Part shown: positions 41,184 through 52,762 of the stretch, piece by piece | Layout: every line of letters begins with the position of its first letter | Numbering within the stretch: the first letter of the stretch is position 1 | DNA from: Batkoa obscura | Lineage: Eukaryota > Entomophthoromycota > Entomophthoromycetes > Entomophthorales > Batkoaceae | Length of the DNA stretch: 64,000 bases | Assembly: GCA_030770535.1 (NCBI GenBank) | Contig: JASVEC010000036.1 | Coordinates: 310,001 to 374,000, forward strand | Direction: 5' to 3' | Program-made: the position numbers and the translations under genes | Notes under the pieces: generated by a model | The model's input: the letters and a program-made list of their open reading frames with translations, nothing else | Told to the model about the DNA's origin: nothing | The model's database searches: none

Positions 41184-42131
41184 ATGAAATATTTAAGTCT
41201 CTTAAGTGTTTTAGTAGCAAGTGGGCTATCCTTAAAGACTCCAGTTAAATATGACCAGCTGTATATCTTTGGTGATAGTTTAAGTGATTATGATAATTTG
41301 TATAAATTGAGTAATCACACCGCTCCGGATGGCAAATACTATTACCAAGGGAGATACAGTAATGGACCAACCTGGATAGAAAGGTTAAGCAAAAAATTAT
41401 CTATCCCAAATGTCAAATCATTCGCTTATTCTGCAGCTACTTCAGATAACGTCGAATTCCCAGCTACCTTGGTGCCTGGTGGGGTTCCTGGTGCTATCCA
41501 ACAAGCAGATCAGTTTGTAAAATATTATGATGAACTTAGAAATAAAAGAAAGAAACCAAGGTATCCATTAGTGGCGTTTGCTTTTGGGGGCAATGATTTT
41601 CCATCTCCTGGTTCCAGTCCACAAAAAATGGTGGGGAATTTAGAAAAAAGTTTAACTAAAATAATTGATGAGTGTGAGTTAAAAAGTCTTTTAATCATGA
41701 CCTCAACTCCTTTAGATCTATCTCCTGCTACTAAATCTCTTCCCAAGGAATATCAAGCCCAGCTTGAACAAATCACTAGACAAATAGGGTCTCTTTGGAA
41801 AGAAACTATCAATAGATTGAGATTATATTATCCACATATTCGTATTCATACTTTTGACTCAAGAGGTAATAAGATTTAATGTTGAAATTACTATATTAAT
41901 AAATTCTTAGATATCTTGTTACAAGCAATCAAGAAAAAGACATCTGAAGGAGCAAACACCAATGAGATAAATAGTCCATGCTTAACCAAAGCAGAAAACC
42001 CTGAGAAAAGTTTTATAGCTTACAACGTGTGTAGTAACCCAGAGAAACATATTTTCTACGATTCAATTCATCCAACTTCTTACACTCATGAATACTTTGC
42101 TAATGACATTTATAATATGATGAAAAAATAA
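41184..42131 (+). CDS. Secreted GDSL esterase/lipase, copy 2
   Basis: Paralogue of the enzyme at 38164-39132. Exons 41184-41865 and 41911-42131, about 300 aa. Signal peptide M-K-Y-L-S-L-L-S-V-L-V-A-S-G-L-S, then I-F-G-D-S-L-S-D-Y-D-N-L-Y (catalytic Ser), S-F-A-Y-S-A-A-T-S-D-N-V-E-F, G-G-V-P-G-A-I-Q-Q, F-A-F-G-G-N-D-F and a C-terminal F-Y-D-S-I-H-P-T supplying Asp/His. The intron lies at the position equivalent to copy 1. The C-terminal 60 residues differ strongly between copies, while the active-site blocks are nearly the same. Flanked by MITE-like elements on both sides. Confidence 0.88.
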
Positions 42132-42171
42132 AGATGTATGTTATAATTAGTGCTACTTTGTATATTTTATA

Positions 42172-42276
42172 ATATGGGGATGTATTTTTGTATTTAAGAA
42201 TTTTACTAACAATTTTTCCACTCAAACAGCGCTTAAAAGATGGAAAAAATAATGAAGTCAAAAAACACTACCATAT
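42172..42276 (+). repeat. MITE-like element, clear copy
   Basis: Starts ATATGGGGATGT and ends ACACTACCATAT, 41 bp after the stop codon of GDSL gene 2. Core CACTCAAACAGCGCTTAAAA. Confidence 0.88.
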
Positions 42277-42936
42277 GTTATTATTGAAGATTCTCTAATG
42301 AAAATATTTGTTTTAAATGTTCGATTTCACATTAAATCTGACCAAAGTTTATTAAAGACGATTTTACTTCATGAAAAGCTTCTATTTATACATCCCCTTA
42401 AAACATGAGAATAATAGAATTTTACTCTATTTATTTTAAACTCCTTAAATCTGCTGAAACTTTAAACAGCTAAAAACATAAAGGTTGTAAATTAAATACA
42501 AATAATAGACTTAAACAGAAAGTGATACTTTTCACATTTTTTGCTTGTCCAATCGACATCATATTGAAATACATGAAGGTCAATAAAATATGTAAACTAT
42601 GTTTAGTGTTTTGACCCTTTTACTATATATCACTCATAGTTTAATATTTGCATTTATGAAATAATAAAACTTTAAAATAGGTAGATCATGGACTTTATCT
42701 CTAAAGGTAATAAATTACTAAATATATTAAGCTAATAAAGTAATGAATAAATATTTTAGTAGATTCAAATACTAATTAAGAGCTATTTTTGTAGCAACGC
42801 TGTAAGCCTTTGTATTGTTACCAACAGGAATAAAAAGCGTCAATATTAAGATACCTATAACCTAATAATTATCAAAGGCTGCTATTCTTATAAAACACGA
42901 TATCATAAATAAAAGCAATGAAACCAAAATACAAAT

Positions 42937-43042
42937 ATATGGGAGTGTTTTTTTTGACTTCATTATTTTTTCCATTTTCTGAGCACTATTTAAGCAGAAA
43001 ATTTGTTAGTAAAATTCTTAAACACAAAAATACATCTCCATT
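42937..43042 (-). repeat. MITE-like element, clear copy
   Basis: Starts ATATGGGAGTGT and ends ACATCTCCATTAT. Core GAGCACTATTTAAGCAGAAA. Confidence 0.85.
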
Positions 43043-43715
43043 ATAGTACGTTTTTGTGCACAAATGATTTTTATAAAAAGTTTAAAGCAAAATGAATAAA
43101 TGGAATACAGTTAAATTTACAACTGGACTGATTTTACTAAAAATAAATACACTAATCTAAAAAAATCCTAAAACTCAACACAATATAAAAACAAATATAA
43201 ACACAAAGTAATAAATTGTGGTTTTTGGGTAGATAGATTTGACTGATATTGGGGTATTAGTTATTGCACTTATATGGTTCCTTTTTAATATATTATAGGC
43301 AATTTAAGTTTGGGATCAAATTTTTTAATTTATATAATATGTCCTATATCATAAAGTACAATATAGATAGAATTATGAAGCAATATATATTTTTAAATAG
43401 GGGATATTTAATAATTTTAATAATTTTATTTATTATGATTGAACTTTTTAATATATTATATCTTAGATTTATAGAATAATCCAATTAAATTCATGTATTT
43501 TCTGATTATGGAAATTGTAGCTTTCTATAATTAATTAATTAATGTTCTATAAAAGCCCTATATTATCAAATATATCTTTAATTGAGAACTCCCAGATATT
43601 AATTCAGCATTTTAAACTATAGCATCAAATCTATTTTCTATTCAATTAAGATTCGATTTGAATTTTCTATATTTTTATATTACTTAGTGTTAATCTATAC
43701 CTGGATTGTATTAGA

Positions 43716-45200
43716 ATGATGCATTTAATAAATTTAAAGTTACATTGCCTGGTGTTAGTAATACTATTACTGATTGTTAGTTTAAATGCTCAGGAAATCG
43801 TAGCTCCAAAAAGCGATATTGACTCGGGTAGTGTACTATCGAATGGCGGATGCTTTATAGATGATGATACACTTTATTATTTTGGAGGATCTTTTGAAAA
43901 GTTAGAGAGTAATACATATAATACAAATATGTATACATTGGGGTTGGAGGCAGGTGTTACTGTAGCAGCTGCTCCTTTCAAAGCTGGAAATGATCATATG
44001 TTAAAGTCACAGGGGTTTGGATTTGGATATAATGCCAATAAATCAATGCTAACAGTAATAGGTGGTACTATTCCAGAAGATGGTAGGATAGTTAATAAGT
44101 ATGATATTGAAAAAGGAACGTGGATAGATCCCAACAAATCAAATGAGCAGATCAAACAACACCTTGGAGACGTTGTAATTGATTCAGGTACTCTCACTAT
44201 GAATTCAATCAACACAAACTACTATTACCAATATGGGGGTATAACTAAGAAAGATAAAAATTTAGCAATTGAAAAGCCTACTTTACTTATTTATGATGAA
44301 AGCAAAGATGAAATTGAATTTGTTGATAACTTGGGAATATCAAAGTACCATTATTTACATGATCATTCTGCTACATTCTATCAAAATCACGTTTATTTCA
44401 TTGGTGGTGTACAAAGTGACCATAAACACTTTCAGCCAATTAATGAAATCTTAGTGTACGATGTTAAAAGCAAGAACATGACTATAAAATACGGTAGTGG
44501 TAGTGTACCACCAAACCGCAGGGGACATTCTGCTACACTTGCTTTAGGCCATATTTATATCGTGGGTGGGAGTACTAGCTTAGATAAAGGGAAATTTGAA
44601 ACAGACCATAATATATATCGTTTAAACTTAAAAACATTTATTTGGCAAAATTTTACAATACCAAATTTTATTCCAACTTATCAAGGATGTCTAGAGACTT
44701 ACCAAAGCAATATACTCGTTTATAGTTTCGGTTTTAACCAATCAAGAAAAGGCAGTATTTTTCAAATGATAAGTGTAGGCAATGAAAATGTCGCAGTACC
44801 AATATTTAAAAATACTGTTGTTGAGGCTAGAAATACTCGACTTACTTATGAATTATCTTATAAAGCAACTTATTTAGGTACAGGTATAGCAGCAGTTGTT
44901 GGCCTTGTGCTATTCTTAATCATGTTTTTTATATTCTTTAGAATTTTACAGAAAACTTCACCAGTTTTAAAACAAAGTGCTAATAAAAAGAAATTGAATG
45001 AGATAATTGAGCCCAAACCTGCCTTATTTAAGTTCCCTTCACGGTCTAAAGAAAGTGAAATCCTGTTAGAGACAAGATTGGTTGAAGATGACGATAACCA
45101 GATGCCTTCAGATCGTTTTAGTGATTCTTTCATTCAATTCTCGGAAGAGTCAAACTCAAACAACGTGATCAACGTGAGTGATGCTTCACGATATAGCTAA
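43716..45200 (+). CDS. Kelch-repeat single-pass membrane protein
   Basis: 494 aa, intronless. A signal peptide (M-M-H-L-I-N-L-K-L-H-C-L-V-L-V-I-L-L-L-I-V-S-L-N-A cut near residue 25) is followed by a kelch beta-propeller. Repeats with paired glycines and Y/W spacing include L-Y-Y-F-G-G-S, L-T-V-I-G-G-T, Y-Q-Y-G-G-I, V-Y-F-I-G-G-V and I-Y-I-V-G-G-S, the last after P-P-N-R-R-G-H-S-A-T. One transmembrane helix lies at about residues 388-411, then a cytoplasmic tail of about 80 residues rich in Ser, Glu and Asp. Topology is receptor-like. Such secreted kelch proteins are common in zygomycete-type fungi; ligand and role are unknown. Confidence 0.8.
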   Translation: MMHLINLKLHCLVLVILLLIVSLNAQEIVAPKSDIDSGSVLSNGGCFIDDDTLYYFGGSFEKLESNTYNTNMYTLGLEAGVTVAAAPFKAGNDHMLKSQGFGFGYNANKSMLTVIGGTIPEDGRIVNKYDIEKGTWIDPNKSNEQIKQHLGDVVIDSGTLTMNSINTNYYYQYGGITKKDKNLAIEKPTLLIYDESKDEIEFVDNLGISKYHYLHDHSATFYQNHVYFIGGVQSDHKHFQPINEILVYDVKSKNMTIKYGSGSVPPNRRGHSATLALGHIYIVGGSTSLDKGKFETDHNIYRLNLKTFIWQNFTIPNFIPTYQGCLETYQSNILVYSFGFNQSRKGSIFQMISVGNENVAVPIFKNTVVEARNTRLTYELSYKATYLGTGIAAVVGLVLFLIMFFIFFRILQKTSPVLKQSANKKKLNEIIEPKPALFKFPSRSKESEILLETRLVEDDDNQMPSDRFSDSFIQFSEESNSNNVINVSDASRYS

Positions 45201-45423
45201 TTTTACTTTTACTTTATATGTTCCTAATTAAAACTGTCTTTTATTCTTAATTTATTCAATTTTATGCAAAAAACAGTTGATTATAAATATGTTATTTTAT
45301 TTATTAGTATTCATAAAATTTCAATTATAATATTGTTTTATTTAGAAATATATATAGCTATATTTACTAGTTTATGATCAATGTAAATATATGGAAAAAT
45401 TTAACCTCAAATTTAAACAGCTA

Positions 45424-46488
45424 TCAGTTATGAGTTTTAGCTTCACTACATGCAACTGAATCAAAATGACGGTATAGTATTTCTCCAAGTAATGTGTAGA
45501 ATGGGGAAGCAAATATATCGAGAATTGTTTGTTCACGTGGGTTTAAGCCATTGGAGAGAGCTCTTGCCATAAATCCAATATAATCCGAACAGATGTTATA
45601 ATTTTCTCTTGTTATGCCTTTTAATAGACAAGTTGCAGCATAGTCAGAAGTAATTGTGTCTACGCTACCCTCAATTGCTCTAGTTACTTTAGGTTTAGTA
45701 AGGTTCTCAACTTCGAATCCTGGTGAATCAATAGCTCCGGGTAAGAAATGATGTAACTTTACATTAGGATAGAAACAAGACTCATTACGGAGATTCTCAA
45801 AGAACGCTCTAAGGGCAGTTTTACTTGCACCATAAGCAGTGGAACCAGACATAGGACAACAAGAAGCAAGAGAGCCAACAGAAATAATACGCTCTGGATA
45901 ATACTGCTTACCTTTAGTGTCACCAAGTAATAATAAGCTACGAACTACATTTACTGGTCCAAAATAGTTAAGGTCCATCATACTTCTTTCATTCTTTGGT
46001 AAATGACTTTTTTCATGGTTGAAGAGTTCTAATTGAGCTCTGCCAGAGGAAATAACTACCCAATCAACCTTTCCTACCCTTTCAACTAATTTTAAAATAG
46101 ATTCATTTACTTTTTCTGGGTTAGTTACATCCATTTTCAAACCTTCAATTTCAATACCAATATCAGCGTTTGCTTTACATTCTTCAACAGCGTAGTCTAA
46201 ACGAGATAATCCTTTTTCGTCAAAATCAGTGCCTCTAGCAGAGAGTGTGATTCTAGAAGCACCGAGCTTTGATAATGAGATAGCAAGTGATTTACCTAAA
46301 CCTTGGGAAGCACCGATCACTAAAATATGACGACCTTCGACTTTTTTTTTGTTAATTGGCAATAAAAGACCGATTTGGAAAACTAAAAATGATAAAATGA
46401 CTGCAATTAAAGGAATAGCAATAGTGAACAATATGAAACATATTAAAAACTCCCAACCGTAGCTGGTAAATAATGTTGTAAAATCCAT
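45424..46488 (-). CDS. TSC10: 3-ketodihydrosphingosine reductase
   Basis: NADPH-dependent ER reductase for the second step of sphingolipid synthesis (3-ketosphinganine to sphinganine). 354 aa, intronless; the ATG at 46488 is preferred over an upstream TTG. The N-terminal membrane helix comes before the Rossmann motif G-A-S-Q-G-L-G-K-S. Further SDR blocks are L-S-A-R-G, M-D-V-T-N, S-S-G-R-A (N-N-A-G equivalent), the catalytic S of V-G-S-L-A-S and Y-G-A-S-K. The P-G-A-I-D-S-P-G-F and C-terminal hydrophobic end F-Y-T-L-L-G-E fit KDSR/Tsc10 rather than other SDRs. Tail to tail with the kelch gene. Confidence 0.88.
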   Translation of the reverse strand: MDFTTLFTSYGWEFLICFILFTIAIPLIAVILSFLVFQIGLLLPINKKKVEGRHILVIGASQGLGKSLAISLSKLGASRITLSARGTDFDEKGLSRLDYAVEECKANADIGIEIEGLKMDVTNPEKVNESILKLVERVGKVDWVVISSGRAQLELFNHEKSHLPKNERSMMDLNYFGPVNVVRSLLLLGDTKGKQYYPERIISVGSLASCCPMSGSTAYGASKTALRAFFENLRNESCFYPNVKLHHFLPGAIDSPGFEVENLTKPKVTRAIEGSVDTITSDYAATCLLKGITRENYNICSDYIGFMARALSNGLNPREQTILDIFASPFYTLLGEILYRHFDSVACSEAKTHN

Positions 46489-47863
46489 TTTGATAAAAGA
46501 CAAAACTAGAATTTTGATTTTATAATGTATGTAATTGTTTTAACCAATCATTTAAAAGTTCTACAGTATTGTTAAATTACTTAAAATATAATAAAATTAA
46601 TTTATATGATACTATAATTATCCTTCTCATAATTTAAAATGCTTTTACTATTTATAAAAAAATAATATCTAAAGTTGAGTTATTCAAGTGATAAAAAACA
46701 CTAGCTGGCTTAGCTTTATATTACTACAGTTCATCAATACATTATTTATATGATTAAGCTAATAATTTATTAATATAATATTTATCTATACATGGTTAGG
46801 ATTGAAATGAAATTCAAATATGTGGAATTTAGAACGGAATTAACTTTGTGGAATTTAATCAATTGCTACTTGAGCTTATGTAACATTTTATTATTAGACT
46901 TTTTTTTCAAAATATTACTAGACTAACAAACTAATAGTGATCTTAATTAAATGAAGGGGAGAGATTGATTATAATAAGATGAAATCACCATATAAGATTA
47001 AATAGTAATTAGAATACAAATAAGCCCAAAGCAACACAGCAAAACCTTTATTATTAAAATTTTTTTTAGACACAGATTTTGCCAAAGTTTAAGAATCAGG
47101 CTTTAAAAAAAGCAAGGAAACAAATAATAACTAAAAGTTTTGTGAGGAATTACATATTTGAATTTTAATAACTGTATTGTTAGAAATAGTATCTATATGC
47201 AAGATAACTATATTTAGCTATACTTAACTATATTATACAGTATTTTTGTCTTGAAATATTTAATTTGAATATCTAATTAATAAACCAGTTCAATTTGTTT
47301 GAGATTTCAACTACAAAATAACTTATTTTTTAAAAATTACGGTAGAGGATGTTTTTTTGATTTCAGCACTTTTCTCATTCTCTAAGCGCTATTTGAATAG
47401 AAAGGTTAGTAAAATTCTCTAAAAAAATATCTCTTATAAACATTGGTAACAATATTTGGGTTTTTTTCTTTAAAGTATAAAAAACAATCGCTTGTAAACT
47501 TGTGTAAATGTTTTGAAAGTAATAATGTCAAGATTTTGATAACTTTTATGACCTATTTTTAAAATTTTAAAAAATGAATACATATATTATACTACGTGCA
47601 AATACTGTACAGTATATATTAGATAAACTAGTTTGATAAATTCAAATTTATTATATCTGTAGTCACCAATAAACAATAGTAACGTAAATGAATAATTTTT
47701 GAACAATTAGTTGAAAGGCAAAATGAAATTGGCCAATCATAATTTAATAAATATTAAGAACTTTGCATATTTTTATTGTTATTGGTCATTTCGAATACGT
47801 ATTATAATTTTAAGTATCTTAAAAGTTAGTGTTTAGTTATATTAATAAATCTTCTATTCAAAA
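46489..47863. other. Intergenic, one worn MITE-like copy
   Basis: 1.4 kb of AT-rich DNA between divergent TSC10 and SEC27. One repeat copy at about 47341-47437. Nothing else recognised. Confidence 0.5.
47341..47437 (-). repeat. MITE-like element, degenerate copy
   Basis: GGTAGAGGATG left end with poly-T, core AAGCGCTATTTGAATAGAAA, right end eroded (AAAAATATCTCTTAT). Confidence 0.55.
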
Positions 47864-50800
47864 ATGAAATTGAATATCAAAGTATAATTTGTAAAGTTAT
47901 AAAGTGCTATATATTAATTTGTTATTTTTAGAAAAACTTTTTAACTAGAAGTGATCGAGTTAAATGTGTAGACTTTCATCCCACCGAACCTTGGGTTTTA
48001 ACAGCTTTATATAATGGAAATGTCTATATCTGGAATTACAACACTCAAGTACTAACAATCTCTATTAAGAATGTTAAAATACTAATTTTGAATTATATAG
48101 AATCTAGTAAAAACACTTGAGGTTACTGGTGTTCCAGGTAAATTAAAATTTAACTGTTTTATTTTTAATTTAACAAATATTTATTTAAAGTTAGATGTGC
48201 TAAATTTATTCCACGTAAAAATTGGTTTGTAACTGGTTCTGATGATAAACAAATCAGAATATTTAATTATAACACTTTGGAAAAAGTAGCTAGTTTTGAT
48301 GCACATACAGATTATATTCGTTCTATTGTTGTACATCCGACACAGCCAATCATTCTCACTTGTTCCGACGATCTTTCCATTAAATGTTGGGATTGGGAAA
48401 AAGGATGGAAATGTCTCCAAGTAAATAATATTATAATATAAAATATTCTTATTAAATAATGAATAGATTTTTGAAGGCCATACTCATTACATTATGCAAT
48501 TAGCAATTAATCCCAAAGATACAAATACATTCGCTTCTGCATCCTTAGATAAAACTGTCAAAGTAAAATATTACATATATTGATACCATAAACTAATAAC
48601 GTAAAAAGGTATGGAATCTTGGTTCACCTGTAGCAAATTATACTTTAGAAGGTCATGAAAAGGGAGTAAATTGTGTTGATTATTATCCTGGAGCAGATAA
48701 ACCTTATCTTATTACTGGGGCTGACGATAAATCCGTTAAAATCTGGGATTTTACTACCAAGTCTTGCGTTCAAACAATATCAAGCCATACTAATAATATT
48801 ACCATTGTTGCTTTCCTTTCAGATTTACCGTTGTTTTTAACAGGTTCAGAAGATGGTAATTTTACGCTATAAGATAAATGATGGTTTTATAAGTACTTAT
48901 TCAACTTACTTAGGTTGGGTTAAAATTTGGCAGCTAAATACTTATAAAATGGTTACAAATATTAATTATGGATTGGATCGAGCATGGTCTGCTTCTCTTT
49001 TAAAAGGAAGCTCCTCTATTGCTTTAGGATTTGAAGAAGGTACAGCAGTCATCAATCTTGGTAGTGATGATCCAGTTGTCTCTATGGATAATGGTGGAAA
49101 AATTATTTGGGCAAAACATTCTGAAATTCAATCATCGAATATAAAAGCGAGTATTGGTAATTTTTCATAATATGATCAATATTATTGTATTATAATCCCT
49201 GATGTTTACTGATAGATACTCAGCTTATTGACGGAGAACGAGTAATGTTACCAGTTAAGGACCTTGGTAATTGTGAAGTTTATCCCCAAACTTTACAACA
49301 TAGCCCAAATGGAAGGTAATATACATATATATGAATAATCATTTAGTTAACACTTAAATTTAATATTATAGGTTTGTTGCAGTTTGTGGAGATGGCGAGT
49401 ATATAATCTATACAGCTTTAGCATGGCGTAATAAAGAATTTGGAAAAGGAAGTGAATTTGTTTGGTCACAAGATTCGAATTTTTATGCAATTCGCAGTTC
49501 AAATAACAACATACAATTGTTCAAAGCATTTAAACCATTGAAAGATTCATTGTCTTCTTTAGAAGATACCCCAGATATGATTTATGGAGGAACACTTTTA
49601 GGTATCCGTACAACAGACGAGTCCCTTTTATTTTTTGATTGGGAATCAAACATTTTAGTTAGAAAAATCGAAGTGACTCCTAAACAAGTAAGATTTAGTA
49701 TTAATGGTTTAATTTTTACTTAATAATTATTTAAGGTATATTGGTCTGAGACTGGGGAATTTGTTGCAGTTGTTTGTGAAGATAGCTTTTACATTTTACA
49801 ATATAACAGATCTGCATTCTTAGAATATCTTGAATCAAATGGAGATACTGGCTCAGAAGGCGTTGAAGAGGCATTTGACGTTGTTGCTGAAATTTCAGAA
49901 AGGTGATTTTTTAACTTTATTATCTGTCAAGTTTCTAATCCTTTCTTTAGCGTCATAACTGGAAAATGGGTGGGAGATTGCTTCCTTTATACATCTTCAC
50001 TTAACAGACTTAATTATTTGGTTGGCTCTGAAGTCAATGTTATCACTCATTTTGATCGCCCAATGTATTTACTTGGGTATATTCCACGTGACAGCAGAGT
50101 TTATTTGATTGATCGAGACTTTTCAGTTATTTCATATGCCCTTTCATTAACTGTGCTTGAATTTCAAACATTAGTTCTTAGAGGGGAATTGGACGCAGCT
50201 AAAGAGCTTTTACCAACTATCCCTGAATCTAATAAATCAAAGTTGGCGCAATTTTTAGATTCCCAAGGCTATAAAGAATTAGCTTTAGAAATATCAGACG
50301 ATCCTGAGCAAAAGTTTGATTTTGCTATCTCCCTTGGGAATCTTTCTCAAGCAAAGGAAATTGCTGAAAGGTTCGATCATGTTCAAAAGTGGCAATTAAT
50401 CGCTGACCATGCTTTGCAATCTTGGGATATTACTTTAGCACAAGAATGTCTTGAAAAAGCAAAAGATTATTCAGGTTTATTATTACTCTACTCTTCTATT
50501 TCTGATGTCGAAAGTATTAAACAATTAGGAATAAAAGCAAGACAAGAAGGACAAAATAATATTGCATTATTATGTAGTCTTCAACTTGGAGATAATGAAG
50601 ATATATTTAATATTCTTTTGTCAACTGGACGTACTCCTGAAGCTGCACTCTTTTCTAGAACATATATGCCTTCTAAAGTCCCTCAAGCTGTCGAAAGTTG
50701 GAAGGAAGAGTTAATTAAAGCCAATTACCCCAAGCGCGCTGAAGCTTTAGCTGATCCAGGGTCTTATCCTAATCTTTTTCCTAACTATCAAGGTTCTTTA

Positions 50801-51099
50801 AGTGCTGAAAAAAGCCCTAAAGAAACTCATGATAATGGTGATGTAACACCAACTGCTACTTCACCACAATCAAAAGTAAATGGAACTGAAGTTGAAGTAA
50901 GTTAATTATATGGTATATTATAAAATCTAACATTAGTTAGACTCCTACTGTGGATGATGGGGTTAGTGATGTGATGTCATTAGTAAGTATGGAAGTAAAC
51001 ACTACTGGGACTGGATCTGTTAAAGGGGACCTTGAAGTTAGTGACGAGGTTATTTCTCCTAATCTCAATGCCGATTCGCTACCAGATTCAATCAAATGA
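47864..51099 (+). CDS. SEC27: Coatomer subunit beta' (beta'-COP)
   Basis: COPI coat subunit that binds K-K-x-x cargo signals and drives Golgi-to-ER retrieval. About 12 exons; the first is six codons (M-K-L-N-I-K) as in homologues that start M-x-L-x-I-K. The N-terminal seven-blade WD40 propeller includes [34 protein letters not shown] and K-S-V-K-I-W-D. A second propeller and an alpha-solenoid ([16 protein letters not shown]) follow. The acidic/Ser-rich tail ends at TGA, the only TGA stop among the genes here. Length and order match Sec27/COPB2. Confidence 0.95.
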
Positions 51100-51292
51100 T
51101 CTTAAATAGTAACACCAAAATATATTATTGCTACTAAAGTACTGCTATTTAAAGATCTCTTAGGATTTTTAATTCAATAAAAGAAATGTTAAATTTTTAC
51201 GTTTTTATGAATATAATACTATGTTAACTAAACTTTTATATTATTATATCCATATATGGTAACTTAATGAATTATCACCTTAATATTTGACA

Positions 51293-51397
51293 ATATGGGG
51301 ATGTATTTTTTTGTTTAAGAATTTTACTACAACCTTTCCACTCAAATAGTGCTTAAAAAATGGAAAAATAATGAAACCAAAAAAAACAGCCCCATAT
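51293..51397 (+). repeat. MITE-like element, clear copy
   Basis: Starts ATATGGGGATGT and ends ACAGCCCCATAT. Core CACTCAAATAGTGCTTAAAA. Lies between SEC27 and the ECM15-like gene. Confidence 0.9.
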
Positions 51398-51485
51398 AAA
51401 CAAATCATCTTGTTTAACAAATCAAAACTCAAATAACAATGATTACTATTCATTTGGTTTTTTTCATTTTTATTTTCTATTTAAA

Positions 51486-51965
51486 ATGCATGTTGTAGCT
51501 GATTTTACAGTAGTTTTTTTTAAATAAAGTGGTCATTTAATAATAAAAAAAGGTTATACCTATAGGAGTAGGGACCTCCTTAAGTAGATATGTAGCCGAA
51601 GTAGAAAAAATAGTAAAAGGTTCTGGTATAAAACATTTGATGCATAGCTGTGGAACTGTAAGTTTATTATTTTTTTATAACAATAGTTTAAAAAAATAAG
51701 AATTTAGGTAGATAAATATAAAATCAGTAGCTTTTTTAGTAATTATAAATAAAGAAGGGGAATGGGAGGACGTTATGGAAGTGATAAAAAATTGTCATGA
51801 TAAATTACATGAGCTAGGTGTGCCTAGAGTACATACCAAGTAACCTATTATATTAAAATTTGAAGACATTAACTTTATAATAGTGTCTCCATTGGCTCTC
51901 GTACCGATAAGCTTACAACTATTGAAGGGAAAATACAATCAGTAAATAATAAACTGAATAACTAG
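51486..51965 (+). CDS. ECM15: ECM15/MTH1187-family thiamine-binding-like protein
   Basis: Small ferredoxin-fold protein of the UPF0045/MTH1187 family; members bind thiamine-type ligands, cell role poorly known. Read from spliced exons. Exon 1 (51486-51509) is M-H-V-V-A-D-F-T, joined to 51553 to give V-I-P-I-G-V-G-T-S-L-S-R-Y-V-A-E-V, ending H-S-C-G-T. A later exon has E-G-E-W-E-D-V-M-E-V-I and V-P-R-V-H-T-K, joined to N-V-S-I-G-S-R-T-D-K. These match Ecm15 (V-P-I-G-T, H-S-A-G-T, G-P-W-D-D-V-M, R-V-H-T, V-G-T-R-T-D-K). The exon 2/3 junction (51657 to about 51720-51755) is uncertain; the only in-frame choice adds about 14 residues. Confidence 0.78.
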
Positions 51966-52762
51966 TCAAATTCATTAATAAAAAGCTCTCTTAAATAAAT
52001 CAAAACATCATTTTCAATATGTTAAAATTTACTATTCTAATTTAAAATAATAGATTAGGCATAACTTTATGAATAGACACATCATATTATGCTATGTTGT
52101 ATAAAATTCGGTAATAAAAGTATTCACACTAAATTTATTTTGAAAAAACAAATAAACATTCAATATTAAACCAAATAAATTATCAATAGCGTTGTTTATT
52201 TTATAAGCATGTGTAAGATTTTAAATAGAAAGTTAAAATTAGTTTGCTATTTGGAACAAAATCTTTTATAGAAAATTCTTTACAAAAACAGGAAATAAAT
52301 TTCATCACTCTTAGGAGTTTCTATTTAGTCAAATCCAAACAAGTCCAAACTTATTAAAATAATAATCATACCGAAAGTTTAATAAATTCTATTTGAATTA
52401 TGCAAATGCTAATAGTGTATTTTTATTTGATATCACGGCTGTGTTACAGATGATGTAAATAAAATAACTTATTATTTATATTAAATTTTGAAAAATAAAG
52501 ATAAAAATTTCATACTTTTGCTTAGTAATTTTTTACTAAATAAAGAAAGATAAGTAGAAACGAAGATCTAAGCTATCTTGATAAAACCAATAAAATAAAC
52601 AATATAAAAGAAAAGCATAACAACACCTCACAAATTTCAATTTTTATATTGATAGTAAAAGTAAATATAGAAATAGTTTTAAGTTAAAGATTAATTAATT
52701 CAACAACATCCTACCATCTTATTATCAACTATATCTTGTCACTATTCAATATCGAACAAAGA
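51966..52762. other. Intergenic, nothing recognised
   Basis: 797 bp of AT-rich DNA before the exchanger gene. No repeat copy or exon seen. Confidence 0.5.

Larger units (their letters stand above)
42132..43715. other. Intergenic, two MITE-like copies
   Basis: 1.6 kb with MITE copies at 42172-42276 (plus) and 42937-43042 (minus). A 71-codon frame at 43264-43479 has no coding character (Ile/Tyr/Phe-rich, AT-driven). Confidence 0.6.

Noticed and set aside
42391-42412. Isolated ACATCCCCTTAAAACATGAG-like sequence resembling a MITE end
   Set aside because: Only one end, no core or opposite terminus nearby; probably chance.
43264-43479. 71-codon frame upstream of the kelch gene
   Set aside because: Ile/Tyr/Phe-rich, no signal or family, AT-driven.
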